Of a stretch of DNA of 64,000 nt, positions 24,877-33,654 are shown in pieces. Both the position numbers and the translations under genes were made by a program. The notes beneath the pieces are model-generated. The model saw nothing but the letters and a program-made list of their open reading frames with translations, searched no databases and was not told where the DNA came from. Every line of letters begins with the position of its first letter. Within the stretch, counting starts at the first letter, position 1. This stretch comes from Spirochaetales bacterium (GTDB lineage: Bacteria > Spirochaetota > Spirochaetia > DSM-2461): positions 124,001 to 188,000 of the forward strand of contig JAQQAP010000037.1 in assembly GCA_028533045.1 (NCBI GenBank). The letters are read 5' to 3'.

Positions 24877-26417
24877 AGCATGTGATGATATTGGGAGCGG
24901 GAATTATGCAGATACCCGCCCTGGAAATAGCCCGGGAAATGGGTTGGAAGACCTTTTGTGTAGACCGGGATGCCGACGCTCCCGCCGTTCCTCTATGTGA
25001 TCATTTTCTTCCTATAGACCTTAAAGACCGAGTGGGTTTGGCCAAGGCAGCCATTGCCTACAAGGAAAAATACGGCCTCGACGGTGTTATGACGGTGGGA
25101 ACCGATTTTTCTCCCTCCGTTGCCTGGGTAGCAGAGAAAGCGGGCCTCCCGGGAATCCCCTTTCAGACAGCCCTTGATGCCTCGGACAAGGTAAGAATGC
25201 GTGCCAAATTCGAAGAAGCCGGTCTACCTTCCCCGGGGTATATAGAAATGTCCCCCGAAATGGGCCCTCTTACTCCTCTGGAAACACTCTCATTCCCCCT
25301 GGTTGTTAAGCCGGTGGATAATATGGGTGCCCGCGGTGTTCGTAGAGTTGATAATGAGGCTGAACTGATTGAAGCTATTGGAAAGGCAATCACCTTTTCC
25401 CGTTCGGACAGAGCCATTGTGGAAGAGTTTCTCGAAGGGGATGAATTCAGTATTGATGCTTTAGTCTATAATGGTAAAGTGGAAATCTACGGCATCGCGG
25501 ACAGGCATATTTACTTTCCTCCCTATTTTATAGAGATGGGACATACCATTCCCTCCATTGCCGATGAAGAAACTCTTCGGGTAATCATCGAGACCTTCAA
25601 AGAGGCCGTCAAAGCTGTGGGAATAGAAAACGGTGCAGCCAAGGGTGATATCAAGTTTTCCCGGGGAAAAGCCTGGATCGGTGAAATAGCCGCCCGTCTT
25701 TCCGGAGGATTTATGTCCGGATGGACCTATCCTTACTGTTCCGGCCGCAGTGCTGTAAGAGAGGCTTTAAAAATCTGTACCGGAATGGAACCGGATTTTA
25801 ATGTGAAAGTAGAAGATCGTTATACGGCGGAAAGAGCTTTTATTTCCATCCCCGGAAAGATTGGTTCTCTGGAGAATCTGGAGACGGCTCACAAAATGCA
25901 GTTGGTTAAGGATCTTTTTATTCTCAAGGATGAAGGGGATGAGGTAGACTTCCCTCGCAATAATGTAGAAAAAGTTGGTAATGTCATTGCCAGCGGTAAG
26001 GATCGTACGCGCGCTGTTAATGCGGCGGAACGGGCGGCTCGTTCTATTTTTGTCAGACTGGAAAGAAACAATCCAAAGACTGCGGAGTATTTGGGGAGCC
26101 TGGAAGAGTTCCCCCCTGCCGCTTTCTCGGAGAAATCCGAGGCCCTTACCAAGTTGGCGGAGCAGTATGGTCCTGCCGATTTTGCTAACTTGCCCTTTGA
26201 CGAATGGGAAGCTGTACAGGTCCCAAAGGATATCATCTCTCCCGACGCGGCGGATTGGCAGGGCCGGAAAGTTTCCGAAGTATTTAAAACGGTAACGGGG
26301 GAGTTTAAGCTTGAAAAGGGAGAGGCCAGCCTCTTCTCATACTATTTCTGGACGGCCCTTTTGCGAGGATCCCTTCAGGGAGCTACCTGGTTCCTCGAAT
26401 CAATCAAGGAGAAATAA
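24873..26417 (+). CDS. ATP-grasp ligase (carbamoyl-phosphate-synthase-like)
   Basis: This 514-residue protein has an ATP-grasp core: MILGAGIMQIPALEIAREMG (pre-ATP-grasp fold), VMTVGTDFSPSVAWVAEKAG, FPLVVKPVDNMGARGVRRV, IVEEFLEGDEFSIDALVYNG, GEIAARLSGGFMSGWTYPYC. A ~130-residue C-terminal extension has no family I recognise. SD AGGAG precedes the ATG, which overlaps the previous stop (ATGA). ATP-grasp enzymes join a carboxylate to an amine; in this cluster it could attach an amino acid to a sugar. The substrate is unknown. Confidence 0.82.
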   Translation: MKHVMILGAGIMQIPALEIAREMGWKTFCVDRDADAPAVPLCDHFLPIDLKDRVGLAKAAIAYKEKYGLDGVMTVGTDFSPSVAWVAEKAGLPGIPFQTALDASDKVRMRAKFEEAGLPSPGYIEMSPEMGPLTPLETLSFPLVVKPVDNMGARGVRRVDNEAELIEAIGKAITFSRSDRAIVEEFLEGDEFSIDALVYNGKVEIYGIADRHIYFPPYFIEMGHTIPSIADEETLRVIIETFKEAVKAVGIENGAAKGDIKFSRGKAWIGEIAARLSGGFMSGWTYPYCSGRSAVREALKICTGMEPDFNVKVEDRYTAERAFISIPGKIGSLENLETAHKMQLVKDLFILKDEGDEVDFPRNNVEKVGNVIASGKDRTRAVNAAERAARSIFVRLERNNPKTAEYLGSLEEFPPAAFSEKSEALTKLAEQYGPADFANLPFDEWEAVQVPKDIISPDAADWQGRKVSEVFKTVTGEFKLEKGEASLFSYYFWTALLRGSLQGATWFLESIKEK

Positions 26418-26420
26418 ACT

Positions 26421-26927
26421 ATGTTAAATAAAATAAAGGGATTTTCCCTTACCACGAAAAATATAGCTATCATATTGGGAGCTGTGTTCTCTTTTAGTCT
26501 TCTTCTTTTTCTGGTCTTCGGACCGGATAAAAAGCGGGTTATGTTATTCTTTCCCCAGGATGACTATAATGCAGTATCCGGGGATTTGCATATTATTCCT
26601 CGGAAACACAGTAGAGAAGAAAGTATGAAAGCTCTTTTGGCTGAGGCGCTACTCGAACCCTATGACTATCATTTGAATGAAACCGTGCCGGAAGGTGTCG
26701 TAATTAATTCCCTCATCTATGATAAGGAGAAGGAAGTTCTTTATGTAGACCTTTCTCTGGAACTGCTTGATTTGTCGGAAAGTCATTCATCAGAGATTGA
26801 CGGTGACCGAATGCTGGCCATTCTCGAAAAGAACCTTCGTTTCAATTTTTCCTATCTGGAACAAGTTCTATTCACTATTGACGGCGAGGTTCCCCATTCC
26901 TACGTGTTCAGGGACACACAAATATAA
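26421..26927 (+). CDS. GerMN-domain membrane protein
   Basis: This 168-residue protein has one N-terminal membrane helix (about 13-34) and an extracytoplasmic GerMN domain: MLFFPQDDYNAVSGDLHIIPR, MKALLAEALLEPYD, VVINSLIYDKEKEVLYVDLS. GerMN domains occur in GerM and in envelope proteins outside sporulation. It starts 3 bp after the ATP-grasp stop and ends 58 bp before the flaA promoter. No terminator is seen between, so the cluster may read into flaA. Confidence 0.8.
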   Translation: MLNKIKGFSLTTKNIAIILGAVFSFSLLLFLVFGPDKKRVMLFFPQDDYNAVSGDLHIIPRKHSREESMKALLAEALLEPYDYHLNETVPEGVVINSLIYDKEKEVLYVDLSLELLDLSESHSSEIDGDRMLAILEKNLRFNFSYLEQVLFTIDGEVPHSYVFRDTQI

Positions 26928-26984
26928 AAAGCCCCTTGGATGAATACAAAAAAAATCAAAAAGGGCAAAAAAAAAAATAATTCG

Positions 26985-27012
26985 TTGACAAACCTATTGG
27001 TGTAAGTATAAT
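26985..27012 (+). promoter_or_regulatory. flaA promoter, perfect sigma-70 consensus
   Basis: TTGACA (26985-26990) and TATAAT (27007-27012) are both perfect, 16 nt apart. The leader is about 36 nt with SD AAAGGAG. A long A-rich tract (26944-26979) lies directly upstream and may act as an UP-like element. Confidence 0.88.
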
Positions 27013-27055
27013 TTGAGTTAGTAGATTTTTACGTCAAATTAAAAGGAGTTAATTA

Positions 27056-28045
27056 ATGAAGAGGTTTATAGTTGTCCTATTAGTGCTTACGTTAATGACT
27101 TCTGCTGTATTTGCCAAGGAAGATATCCTTATCGACTTTTCCATGCTTACAGCAGATGACACAGGCCAGAACCCCGCTACGATAATGGATTATGGTAGTG
27201 AAGCAGGTACACGCTATTCTGAAGATGAAAAATCAAAGATGGTTTCTTCTCTATATATTGAGAATTGGGAAGTAGAGTTGACTTCATCTTCCCGAACTGT
27301 ACTGAACGACCGTCTTTCCTACGTGAAGGAAGTTTCCGTACCTGAAGGTGCGATCAATTTCCCCGGTGAAACTGTTATCGGTATTAGAATCCACTATCCC
27401 GAGCAGAGTTTCAATTCTTACGGTTTTGTAAAACCCCCCTTTGAGATTCCCGCTTATGCTACTCATCCCGGTGATGAAGAAGCCAGTGTGGGTAATCAGT
27501 TTAACGGGTACGGTGTACTTAAGAATGTGGGAGTTATTAAAAGTGTTTCCATCAATGTTAAGGGTATGAATTTCGATCAGGGTATTGCTGTTGTCCTGAG
27601 AGATGAACAGGAAGGAAGAATTAACGTTCCTTTCGGTTACCTCAATTTCGAGGGATGGAAAGAACTTGTTTGGGAAAACCCGAACTATATCACTGAAGTA
27701 AGAAACAGAGAAATGAGACGATCCGCTCTCTATCCCACAATGGCACCTTCCATTACTTTCGAAAGTATTGATTTTTACAAGGATGCCATGATGGATGGGG
27801 GTGACTTTATCGCCTATGTTAAGGATATTAGTGTAGCCTATGACTTAGCTGTTCTTGAAAATGTTGATGAAGAAATTGATGACGAAGCCGTATGGGGTAT
27901 TCTTGCCGACAGGGAAGAAGAACGCCGTAAAAATGAGATTAAAAGACTTGGTAATCTCCAGGTGCTTCGTTACATCGAACAGCAGAAAATGCATGTTGAC
28001 GGTGACGGCGTAACAACCAGTGGTGATGCAACTACCGCTGAATAA
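27056..28045 (+). CDS. flaA: Periplasmic flagellar filament outer-layer protein FlaA
   Basis: This 329-residue protein has a signal peptide (residues 1-20, ending AVFA-KED) and the FlaA family pattern: ILIDFS, NWEVELTSSSRTV, SYVKEVSVPEGAIN, VIGIRIHYPEQSFNSYGFVKPPFEIPAY, GVLKNVGVIKSVSINVKGMN in segments. FlaA sheathes the FlaB core of spirochaete periplasmic flagella and is exported by Sec, not by the flagellar secretion system. It has its own strong promoter and terminator, and lies just upstream of the chemotaxis operon, as in Borrelia. A glycan-type cluster lies upstream. Confidence 0.96.
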   Translation: MKRFIVVLLVLTLMTSAVFAKEDILIDFSMLTADDTGQNPATIMDYGSEAGTRYSEDEKSKMVSSLYIENWEVELTSSSRTVLNDRLSYVKEVSVPEGAINFPGETVIGIRIHYPEQSFNSYGFVKPPFEIPAYATHPGDEEASVGNQFNGYGVLKNVGVIKSVSINVKGMNFDQGIAVVLRDEQEGRINVPFGYLNFEGWKELVWENPNYITEVRNREMRRSALYPTMAPSITFESIDFYKDAMMDGGDFIAYVKDISVAYDLAVLENVDEEIDDEAVWGILADREEERRKNEIKRLGNLQVLRYIEQQKMHVDGDGVTTSGDATTAE

Positions 28046-28074
28046 GAAATCTACTGATTACATTTAATGTAAAT

Positions 28075-28100
28075 GCCCCCTGGAGACAGGGGGCTTTTTT
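28075..28100 (+). terminator. flaA terminator
   Basis: GCCCCCT (28075-28081) pairs with AGGGGGC (28088-28094) around a 6-nt loop, followed by six T. It separates flaA from cheA, whose promoter I cannot place with confidence; TAGAAT at 28163-28168 is a possible -10 box. Confidence 0.9.
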
Positions 28101-28207
28101 GGTTTATAAACTTCCTTCATTAAAAAATTAAAAAAAAGGATGCAATCTTAATGAAAATTGTTTAGAATTAGGGCAACAGAAAAATTCTAACCAAAAGCAG
28201 GTATGAT

Positions 28208-30580
28208 ATGAGTGATTATTTTGATCCGAATAACGAAGAATTGCTAAACGATTTTTTTATTGAGGCAACTCAGCAGATAGAATTGCTTGAACAAAATATT
28301 CTCGCTATTGAGAGTAATCCCGGTGATAAGGAAGCGATTGATGAAATATTTCGGGCCGCACATACCTTAAAAGGATCATCTGCCACAGTTCAAATGGAAG
28401 AACTTACCGGCTTCACTCATATTGTAGAAGACTTACTTGACGAAATACGAAGCGATAAGGTTGTGATTACAGAAGGAGTTGTAGATGTTCTTCTTAACTC
28501 AATCGACACCATTAAAAGTATGATCTCCGAAAGACAGGATGGATCTGTTTTCGATGAGGATATTAGTGGACTTAAAGATAGGTTAAAGGCATTTTTAGGT
28601 GGAGGAACTCCCGCCGCCGTCACTACACCCGAAGCTTCAGCGACTAAGGATGAACCCGAACTAAATGATGTCTCAACTTCAGTATCTGAATATGAGATGC
28701 TTGAATTAAAAGAAGCCGCCGGTGACGGTAAAGTTTATCAAGTCAGTGTATCCTTTGATGAATCTAACCCAATGAACAGTGTAGGGGGGATACAGGTCTT
28801 TGCCCGTTTGAAAGACAAAGGTTCCATACTCAAAACCATTCCTGATTTTGAAAAACTTTATGAAGATCAGTATTGGGCCGTTGTTGAGTATTTTGTTGCT
28901 ACGGAGAACTCAGAAGAGGATCTTAAAGTGGCTGCAACGATAAGTGATGTAACCACAAATGTTACCGTTTCCGACCTTGACGGTGAAGATATAAAAGTCT
29001 TTGAGAAAGAGGAAGTTACGGTATCCGTACCGGCAAGTACTCCCGTCGAGAAAAAAGCAAGTGTGTCCAAAGAGGTCGTGGAAAGTACAGAAGAAAAGTC
29101 TATAGAAAATATTCAGGAAGAGATTGAAGAAGCGCAGGCCGAAGCGGCGGTTCAAAAGAAGCCTGTTCCCAAGAAAAAATCAAAGGCCGCTTCATCGTCC
29201 ATTTTAAGAGTCGACAGCAAACGAATTGATAACCTTCTTAACCTCGTTTCTGAAGCCGTTATTAACAAAGCCTCTTTTAATCAAATTAGTAATCAGTTTG
29301 TTGATATCACAACAGAATTAAGTGTTGCCGAAAATGAGTATAAGGAAAGATTAAAGACTCTTTTTGAAAATATTCCCCAGATCTTGGAAAAGGTTCAGAA
29401 AGGGGAGTCACCCGCTGAATTGCGAGATGATTTATCCAATCAGTACGAAGATCTTTTTGCCGTATTTGACAGTTTTGATTCGAAACTCAAGACAACATTG
29501 GGTGTTTTTAAGAATACGGCGGCAAACCTCGGTCGAAATACGGGAGATTTGCATGAGGGTATCCTGAGGATTCGAATGGTACCGATTAATCAAATCTTTT
29601 CACGATTTCCCCGTCTGGTTCGGGACCTTTGTAAATCACTTGATAAGAAGGTTGACTTGGTCATTGAAGGGGAGGATACGGAACTTGATAAGTCTGTGAC
29701 CGAACAGTTGCTTGATCCTTTGATGCACTGTATAAGAAACTCTCTGGACCACGGAATTGAACATCCCGAAGAAAGAACCGAAGCCGGTAAGGATGAAATG
29801 GGGACTCTGTTTCTCAAAGCCAGTAATGAGGGAAATATGATTGTCATCGAAGTTTCCGATGACGGTGCCGGTATAAATCCCGAAAGAATAAGGACAAAAG
29901 CGATTGAGAGAGGCGTCATTCATCCCGGCAAATCTCTTACCGATGCGGATGTTTACAACCTGATTTTTGAACCGGGTTTTTCTACAGCCAAGACGGTAAC
30001 CAACGTTTCCGGTCGAGGTGTAGGGCTTGATGTTGTTAAAAAGGAAATAGAGAAGCTTAACGGTTCGGTTAGTGTTGATTCCGAATTGGGGAAAGGCACC
30101 AAGTTTACGATTAAGCTTCCTTTGACTTTGGCTATCGTCCAGGGACTTCTTGTTAGGGTAGGTACGGAAATCTATGCTATTCCCATTACTTCCGTAATAG
30201 AGAGCCACAGAATTAAACCGGATGATATTAAGATCATCGATAATTACGAAGTTTTTAATGTGAGAAGTGATGTTATCTCCCTTCTTCGACTGGATAAGTT
30301 ATTTAGAATACCTTCTGAGTCGGACAAGGAGCATCTCTTTGTTGTTATCGTTGGATCGGGCGATAAGAAAATGGGACTTGTGGTCGATTCCCTGATCGGG
30401 GAAGAAGATGTTGTTATCAAGCCCTTGAAGGACAGATATACTAATTCGCCAGGTATTGCCGGTGCGACCATTTTGGGAGACGGTACTGTCTCGCTGATTA
30501 TTGATGTTAGTCAGCTTCTGGATCTTGGGGTTAAGAGAGCCCAGGAAAATCGTCAGCAGAATGCCTTAACCTTTCGATAG
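28208..30580 (+). CDS. cheA: Chemotaxis histidine kinase CheA
   Basis: This 790-residue kinase has the full domain order. P1/Hpt carries the phospho-accepting His52 (RAAHTLKGSSATV). A P2-like CheY-binding region spans about 165-270. After an Ala/Lys/Pro-rich linker come the P3 dimerisation helices (about 335-460), longer than in E. coli. P4 is the HATPase domain (HCIRNSLDHGIEHP N box, DDGAGINPERI, NVSGRGVGLDVV) and P5 the CheW-like regulatory domain (from about 640). It phosphorylates CheY in response to chemoreceptors at the cell poles. It is the first gene of cheA-cheW/R-cheX-cheY. Confidence 0.96.
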   Translation: MSDYFDPNNEELLNDFFIEATQQIELLEQNILAIESNPGDKEAIDEIFRAAHTLKGSSATVQMEELTGFTHIVEDLLDEIRSDKVVITEGVVDVLLNSIDTIKSMISERQDGSVFDEDISGLKDRLKAFLGGGTPAAVTTPEASATKDEPELNDVSTSVSEYEMLELKEAAGDGKVYQVSVSFDESNPMNSVGGIQVFARLKDKGSILKTIPDFEKLYEDQYWAVVEYFVATENSEEDLKVAATISDVTTNVTVSDLDGEDIKVFEKEEVTVSVPASTPVEKKASVSKEVVESTEEKSIENIQEEIEEAQAEAAVQKKPVPKKKSKAASSSILRVDSKRIDNLLNLVSEAVINKASFNQISNQFVDITTELSVAENEYKERLKTLFENIPQILEKVQKGESPAELRDDLSNQYEDLFAVFDSFDSKLKTTLGVFKNTAANLGRNTGDLHEGILRIRMVPINQIFSRFPRLVRDLCKSLDKKVDLVIEGEDTELDKSVTEQLLDPLMHCIRNSLDHGIEHPEERTEAGKDEMGTLFLKASNEGNMIVIEVSDDGAGINPERIRTKAIERGVIHPGKSLTDADVYNLIFEPGFSTAKTVTNVSGRGVGLDVVKKEIEKLNGSVSVDSELGKGTKFTIKLPLTLAIVQGLLVRVGTEIYAIPITSVIESHRIKPDDIKIIDNYEVFNVRSDVISLLRLDKLFRIPSESDKEHLFVVIVGSGDKKMGLVVDSLIGEEDVVIKPLKDRYTNSPGIAGATILGDGTVSLIIDVSQLLDLGVKRAQENRQQNALTFR

Positions 30581-30592
30581 AGGAGACCTTGG

Positions 30593-31915
30593 ATGGATAA
30601 TTTGACTATGGAACAGCAACAGGTTGTAGAGGAAAAAAGCAATGTGGCCAATGTAGATTTTCGCATGGTTACTTTTACTTTAGCCGGCAGGGACTATGCC
30701 ATTGATATCATGAAGGTAAAGGAAATTTCCAAGGATAATAAATTTACCTATGTTCCCAATGCGGCTCCCTTCGTCGTCGGGGTATATAATCTGCGGGGAG
30801 ACATAATTTCTGTTATAGATTTGCGTGTCTTCTTCAACCAGATGAATTCCCACGACAGGAGTACCGCAAGAGATCTTGAGAATATGATAATTCTCCGTTT
30901 GGAAGATCATACTATAGCCGTAATTGTCGATACAATTGATAAGGTAGTTGGAATTCCTTCCGAAACCATTCAGCCTCCCCATCCGCTTTTTGGTGATATA
31001 AATGTCAAATATATATCCGGGATTGTCGAGTCGGAAAATAAGCTCTATGTAATCCTCGATGTAGAAAGAATTTTCAATTCGGAAGAAACGGATAGTCTGG
31101 AACCGGCTAGTATGCCCGTTGTTGCCGATATTCCCGTCGCTGCAGAAGTCGTAGGTAATGAATCGGAAGATGAACTTAATATTAAGTTTATTTCCGAATC
31201 CCTTGCTACGTTCAACAAGATGCACGTTACCTCCGTGAATATGGATTGGGTGAGGGAACGGTATTCATCCTGGAGTAAAGGAAGAAGAGGGGCCGGTAAG
31301 GAGGTTCAATTTCAGGATGAAAATGATGCCTATAAGTTTATGGAGCCCTTTCACTCCCCCTATACGGGTAATCTTTGGGACAATGACTATATAGAGGCGG
31401 TTAAAAAGCTGCTTCCCCAGGATATGGGAAGTACCTTCTATATTCTTAACGGCGGTTGCGGGAACGGTCTGGAAAGTTATTCCCTTGCCTCTATTGTCAA
31501 AAAGACACATCCCGGTACTCTTTTGAAAATACTTGCTTACGATAATGATCTTATGGCCATTTCCACGGCTCCTTCCCTTAATATCGATAAGGATTTTGCC
31601 CCTGAGTTTTATAGGGATCAGCTTGTTGAGTCCGTGTCCGGGTCCTGGCAGTTTAATGAAGGAATCAGGAATTCTGTCATTTTTGAATACCATGATATGG
31701 TGAATAATGCCAATCTTCCCGCCCTCGATTTTGTCGTTATCCGAGATCTCCTCTCGCTCTTAAAACCGGAAGCCCAGATGCATGTGATCAGTTTGGTCAT
31801 GGAAAATCTTAAGCCCGGTGGTGTTCTTATGGTTGGTAAACATGAGAAAATTGATGTAAATATGGGCTTTGAAGAGCAAGTTGTTGATGGAATTAACGTA
31901 TATATTAAAAAATAA
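30593..31915 (+). CDS. CheW fused to a CheR-like domain
   Basis: This 440-residue fusion has an N-terminal CheW coupling domain (about 20-155: MVTFTLAGRDYAIDIMKVKE, PFVVGVYNLRGDIISVIDLR) and a C-terminal domain (about 255-440) like the catalytic half of CheR methyltransferase. The SAM-binding loop is YILNGGCGNGLESYSLA, where CheR has a CSTGEE-type loop. The CheR N-terminal helical domain is missing. CheW-CheR-like proteins are known from spirochaete F2-type chemoreceptor arrays, where the CheR-like part is structural. Whether this one methylates is unclear. SD GAGGAG lies before the ATG, 12 bp after cheA. Confidence 0.93.
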   Translation: MDNLTMEQQQVVEEKSNVANVDFRMVTFTLAGRDYAIDIMKVKEISKDNKFTYVPNAAPFVVGVYNLRGDIISVIDLRVFFNQMNSHDRSTARDLENMIILRLEDHTIAVIVDTIDKVVGIPSETIQPPHPLFGDINVKYISGIVESENKLYVILDVERIFNSEETDSLEPASMPVVADIPVAAEVVGNESEDELNIKFISESLATFNKMHVTSVNMDWVRERYSSWSKGRRGAGKEVQFQDENDAYKFMEPFHSPYTGNLWDNDYIEAVKKLLPQDMGSTFYILNGGCGNGLESYSLASIVKKTHPGTLLKILAYDNDLMAISTAPSLNIDKDFAPEFYRDQLVESVSGSWQFNEGIRNSVIFEYHDMVNNANLPALDFVVIRDLLSLLKPEAQMHVISLVMENLKPGGVLMVGKHEKIDVNMGFEEQVVDGINVYIKK

Positions 31916-31968
31916 TTGGTAAGTATTAGTAAAATGTATATAATTGATAATGATAGGAGTTGAACCGA

Positions 31969-32433
31969 ATGAGAGTTGAATACATTAATCCTTTTGTTGA
32001 AGCAGCATTCAGCATTATGCAGGAAGTACTTCAGGAAGACGTGATCAGAAAAGAACTTTACCTTAAAAAAACTTCCCAGCCCGTTATGGGTGTGGCTGCC
32101 CTTGTCGGTTTGGCCGGGGATGTGGAAGGCCGTGTTCTTATTGATATGTCTAAGGAATCGGCACTCGGTATTGCTTCCGCCATGAACGGGGAGAAACTTA
32201 CCGAGCTTGATGAACTTGTTAAAGCGACTATTACTGAGCTTGCCAATATGGTAACCGGTCAGGCTGTAACAAAGCTTCACGATTTGGGATTCAAGTTTGA
32301 CCTGACACCACCTTCTATTATTACGGGGGAAAACATGCAGGTTACTGACCTTAACGTGGAAGCTTTGATTGTACCTTTGAGCGTTCCCCAGGGGCTTGTC
32401 GAAATCAATGTTGCCATTAGAGAACGGGTTTAA
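31969..32433 (+). CDS. cheX: CheY-P phosphatase CheX
   Basis: The ATG at 31969 (TAGGAG SD) is preferred to an in-frame TTG at 31960. The 154-residue protein is a CheX/CheC-family dephosphorylase of CheY-P. Expected features are VNPFV-like start (YINPFVEAAFSIMQEVL) and the helix TELANMVTGQAVTKLHD with the conserved E-x2-N catalytic pair. In Borrelia CheX is the only CheY-P phosphatase and is needed for reversals. It lies between the CheW fusion and cheY. Confidence 0.94.
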   Translation: MRVEYINPFVEAAFSIMQEVLQEDVIRKELYLKKTSQPVMGVAALVGLAGDVEGRVLIDMSKESALGIASAMNGEKLTELDELVKATITELANMVTGQAVTKLHDLGFKFDLTPPSIITGENMQVTDLNVEALIVPLSVPQGLVEINVAIRERV

Positions 32434-32448
32434 AGGAGCGTAGGAAAG

Positions 32449-32883
32449 ATGAAAACAACTAGTGATTTTCCTTCATTAAACGAAAGAGACCCGGAAGGTA
32501 TGAGTTCAGACGGTAAGGCCTATCGTGTTTTGGTTGTTGATGATTCCATGTTTGTTACCAAGCAGATCAATCAGATTCTTACTTCTGAAGGTTTTGATGT
32601 CATTGCTACAGCCGCAGACGGTGAGGAGGGAGTTGAAAAGTATAAAGAACTCTATCCCAACGTAGACTTGGTGACAATGGATATTACCATGCCCAAAATG
32701 GATGGTATTACCGCTCTAGAGAAAATAATTGAATTTGATAAGGATGCCAAGGTTATTATGGTTAGCGCCTTGGGAAAGCAGGATTTGGTTAAGAAATCCC
32801 TTATGGTTGGGGCAAAAAACTATATTGTTAAACCCCTGAACAGGAGTCAGGTTCTTGAAAGGGTGGTAAGTGTCTTTAAATAG
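32449..32883 (+). CDS. cheY: Chemotaxis response regulator CheY
   Basis: This 144-residue receiver has an N-terminal extension of about 25 residues before the usual start. The acidic pocket is Asp31-Asp32 (VVDDSMF), the phospho-acceptor Asp78 (TMDITMPKMDG), the switch Ser in MVSALG, and the Lys in YIVKPL. CheY-P binds FliM to set flagellar rotation. It ends the operon, with SD AAGGAG and a strong terminator. Confidence 0.95.
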   Translation: MKTTSDFPSLNERDPEGMSSDGKAYRVLVVDDSMFVTKQINQILTSEGFDVIATAADGEEGVEKYKELYPNVDLVTMDITMPKMDGITALEKIIEFDKDAKVIMVSALGKQDLVKKSLMVGAKNYIVKPLNRSQVLERVVSVFK

Positions 32884-32907
32884 ATAAACCGCTTAGGATA
32901 TAAAAAA

Positions 32908-32950
32908 GGGTTAAAGGCAGCTTCCGAATTGCCTTTAACCCCTTTTTTTT
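32908..32950. terminator. Bidirectional terminator shared by cheY and tRNA-Val
   Basis: GGGTTAAAGGCA (32908-32919) pairs with TGCCTTTAACCC (32930-32941). Eight T follow on the plus strand. Six A precede the stem and give a T tract on the minus strand, so it can also end the tRNA-Val transcript. Confidence 0.9.
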
Positions 32951-32956
32951 GTGCTT

Positions 32957-33030
32957 TGGAGAATAATGGACTCGAACCATCGACCCCTTGCATGTCAAGC
33001 AAGTACTCTAACCAGCTGAGCTAATTCTCC
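32957..33030 (-). tRNA. tRNA-Val (GAC anticodon)
   Basis: Reading the minus strand gives a 74-nt cloverleaf. The acceptor stem is GGAGAAT/ATTCTCC with discriminator A, and the D arm contains GCTCAGCTGGTTAGAG. The anticodon stem CTTGC/GCAAG encloses loop TTGACAT, with anticodon GAC at 32994-32996 decoding Val. The T loop is GGTTCGAGTCC-like. CCA is not encoded. Confidence 0.95.
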
Positions 33031-33086
33031 AATACGCTCAGCAATATAATGTATTATGAATTCTTTGTCAACTGTTGTTAAAAATC

Positions 33087-33560
33087 CTATAAGTATTTCT
33101 TTTTTACTTCCCGATCCATATCTCTTTTAACATCCCTGTCCCGGATGGTAGACCGTTTGTCATAGGCTTTTTTACCCTTTCCCAGACCTATTTCCACCTT
33201 GACTCTTCCTTTAACAAGGTAGAACTTTAAAGGAACTATTGTATAGCCCCTTTCATTAACTTTACGGTCCAGTTTCTCTATCTCTTTTTTATGAGCAAGG
33301 AGCTTTCTATAGCGATCGGGCCGGTGATTGAATATATTGCCGTATTCCCAGGGCGTTATATGGAGGTTTTTGATATATAGTTCACCTCGAGTGATCTCTA
33401 CAAAGGAGTCCTGAAAAGAGATATGTCCTGCCTTAACTGCTTTAACTTCCGTGCCTTGAAGAACTATGCCGCATTCCAAGGTCTCTTCAATAATGTAATT
33501 AAAACGGGCTTTGCGGTTTTCCGCCAGTAGACCTTCTTTCTTTTTTGATTTAACTGCCAT
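33087..33560 (-). CDS. smpB: SsrA-binding protein SmpB
   Basis: This 157-residue protein binds tmRNA and delivers it to stalled ribosomes. Motifs: AENRKARFNYIIEETLECGI, GTEVKAVKAGHISFQDSF, HITPWEYGN, KLLAHKKEIEKL, and a basic C-terminal tail (GKKAYDKRSTIRDRDVKR). The ATG at 33560 is preferred to an upstream TTG. It has no SD, and a TATACT box lies only 5 nt before it, so the mRNA may be leaderless. The tmRNA gene is not in the window. Confidence 0.95.
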   Translation of the reverse strand: MAVKSKKKEGLLAENRKARFNYIIEETLECGIVLQGTEVKAVKAGHISFQDSFVEITRGELYIKNLHITPWEYGNIFNHRPDRYRKLLAHKKEIEKLDRKVNERGYTIVPLKFYLVKGRVKVEIGLGKGKKAYDKRSTIRDRDVKRDMDREVKKKYL

Positions 33561-33565
33561 AAGAA

Positions 33566-33597
33566 AGTATAGTAACAAAAAAAAAGGAAGCTGTCCA
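33566..33597 (-). promoter_or_regulatory. Possible leaderless promoter of smpB
   Basis: TATACT (33566-33571, minus strand) lies 5 nt before the smpB ATG. TGGACA (33592-33597) is a possible -35 box, but its 20-nt spacing is long. The lack of any SD supports a leaderless start. Confidence 0.4.
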
Positions 33598-33654
33598 TTT
33601 TAATGTTGTTCTACTGAATTGTTTATGATATTCTTTTTTTATTCGGGAGATACA

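Noticed and set aside
26928-26980. GCCCCTT / AAGGGC inverted repeat between the GerMN gene and flaA as a terminator
   Set aside because: On the plus strand it is followed by A, not T, with a long A-rich loop. On the minus strand there is no gene to end.
28100-28207. Sigma-28 flagellar promoter for cheA
   Set aside because: No TAAA-N15-GCCGATAA-like pair is seen; only a weak TAGAAT box is present.
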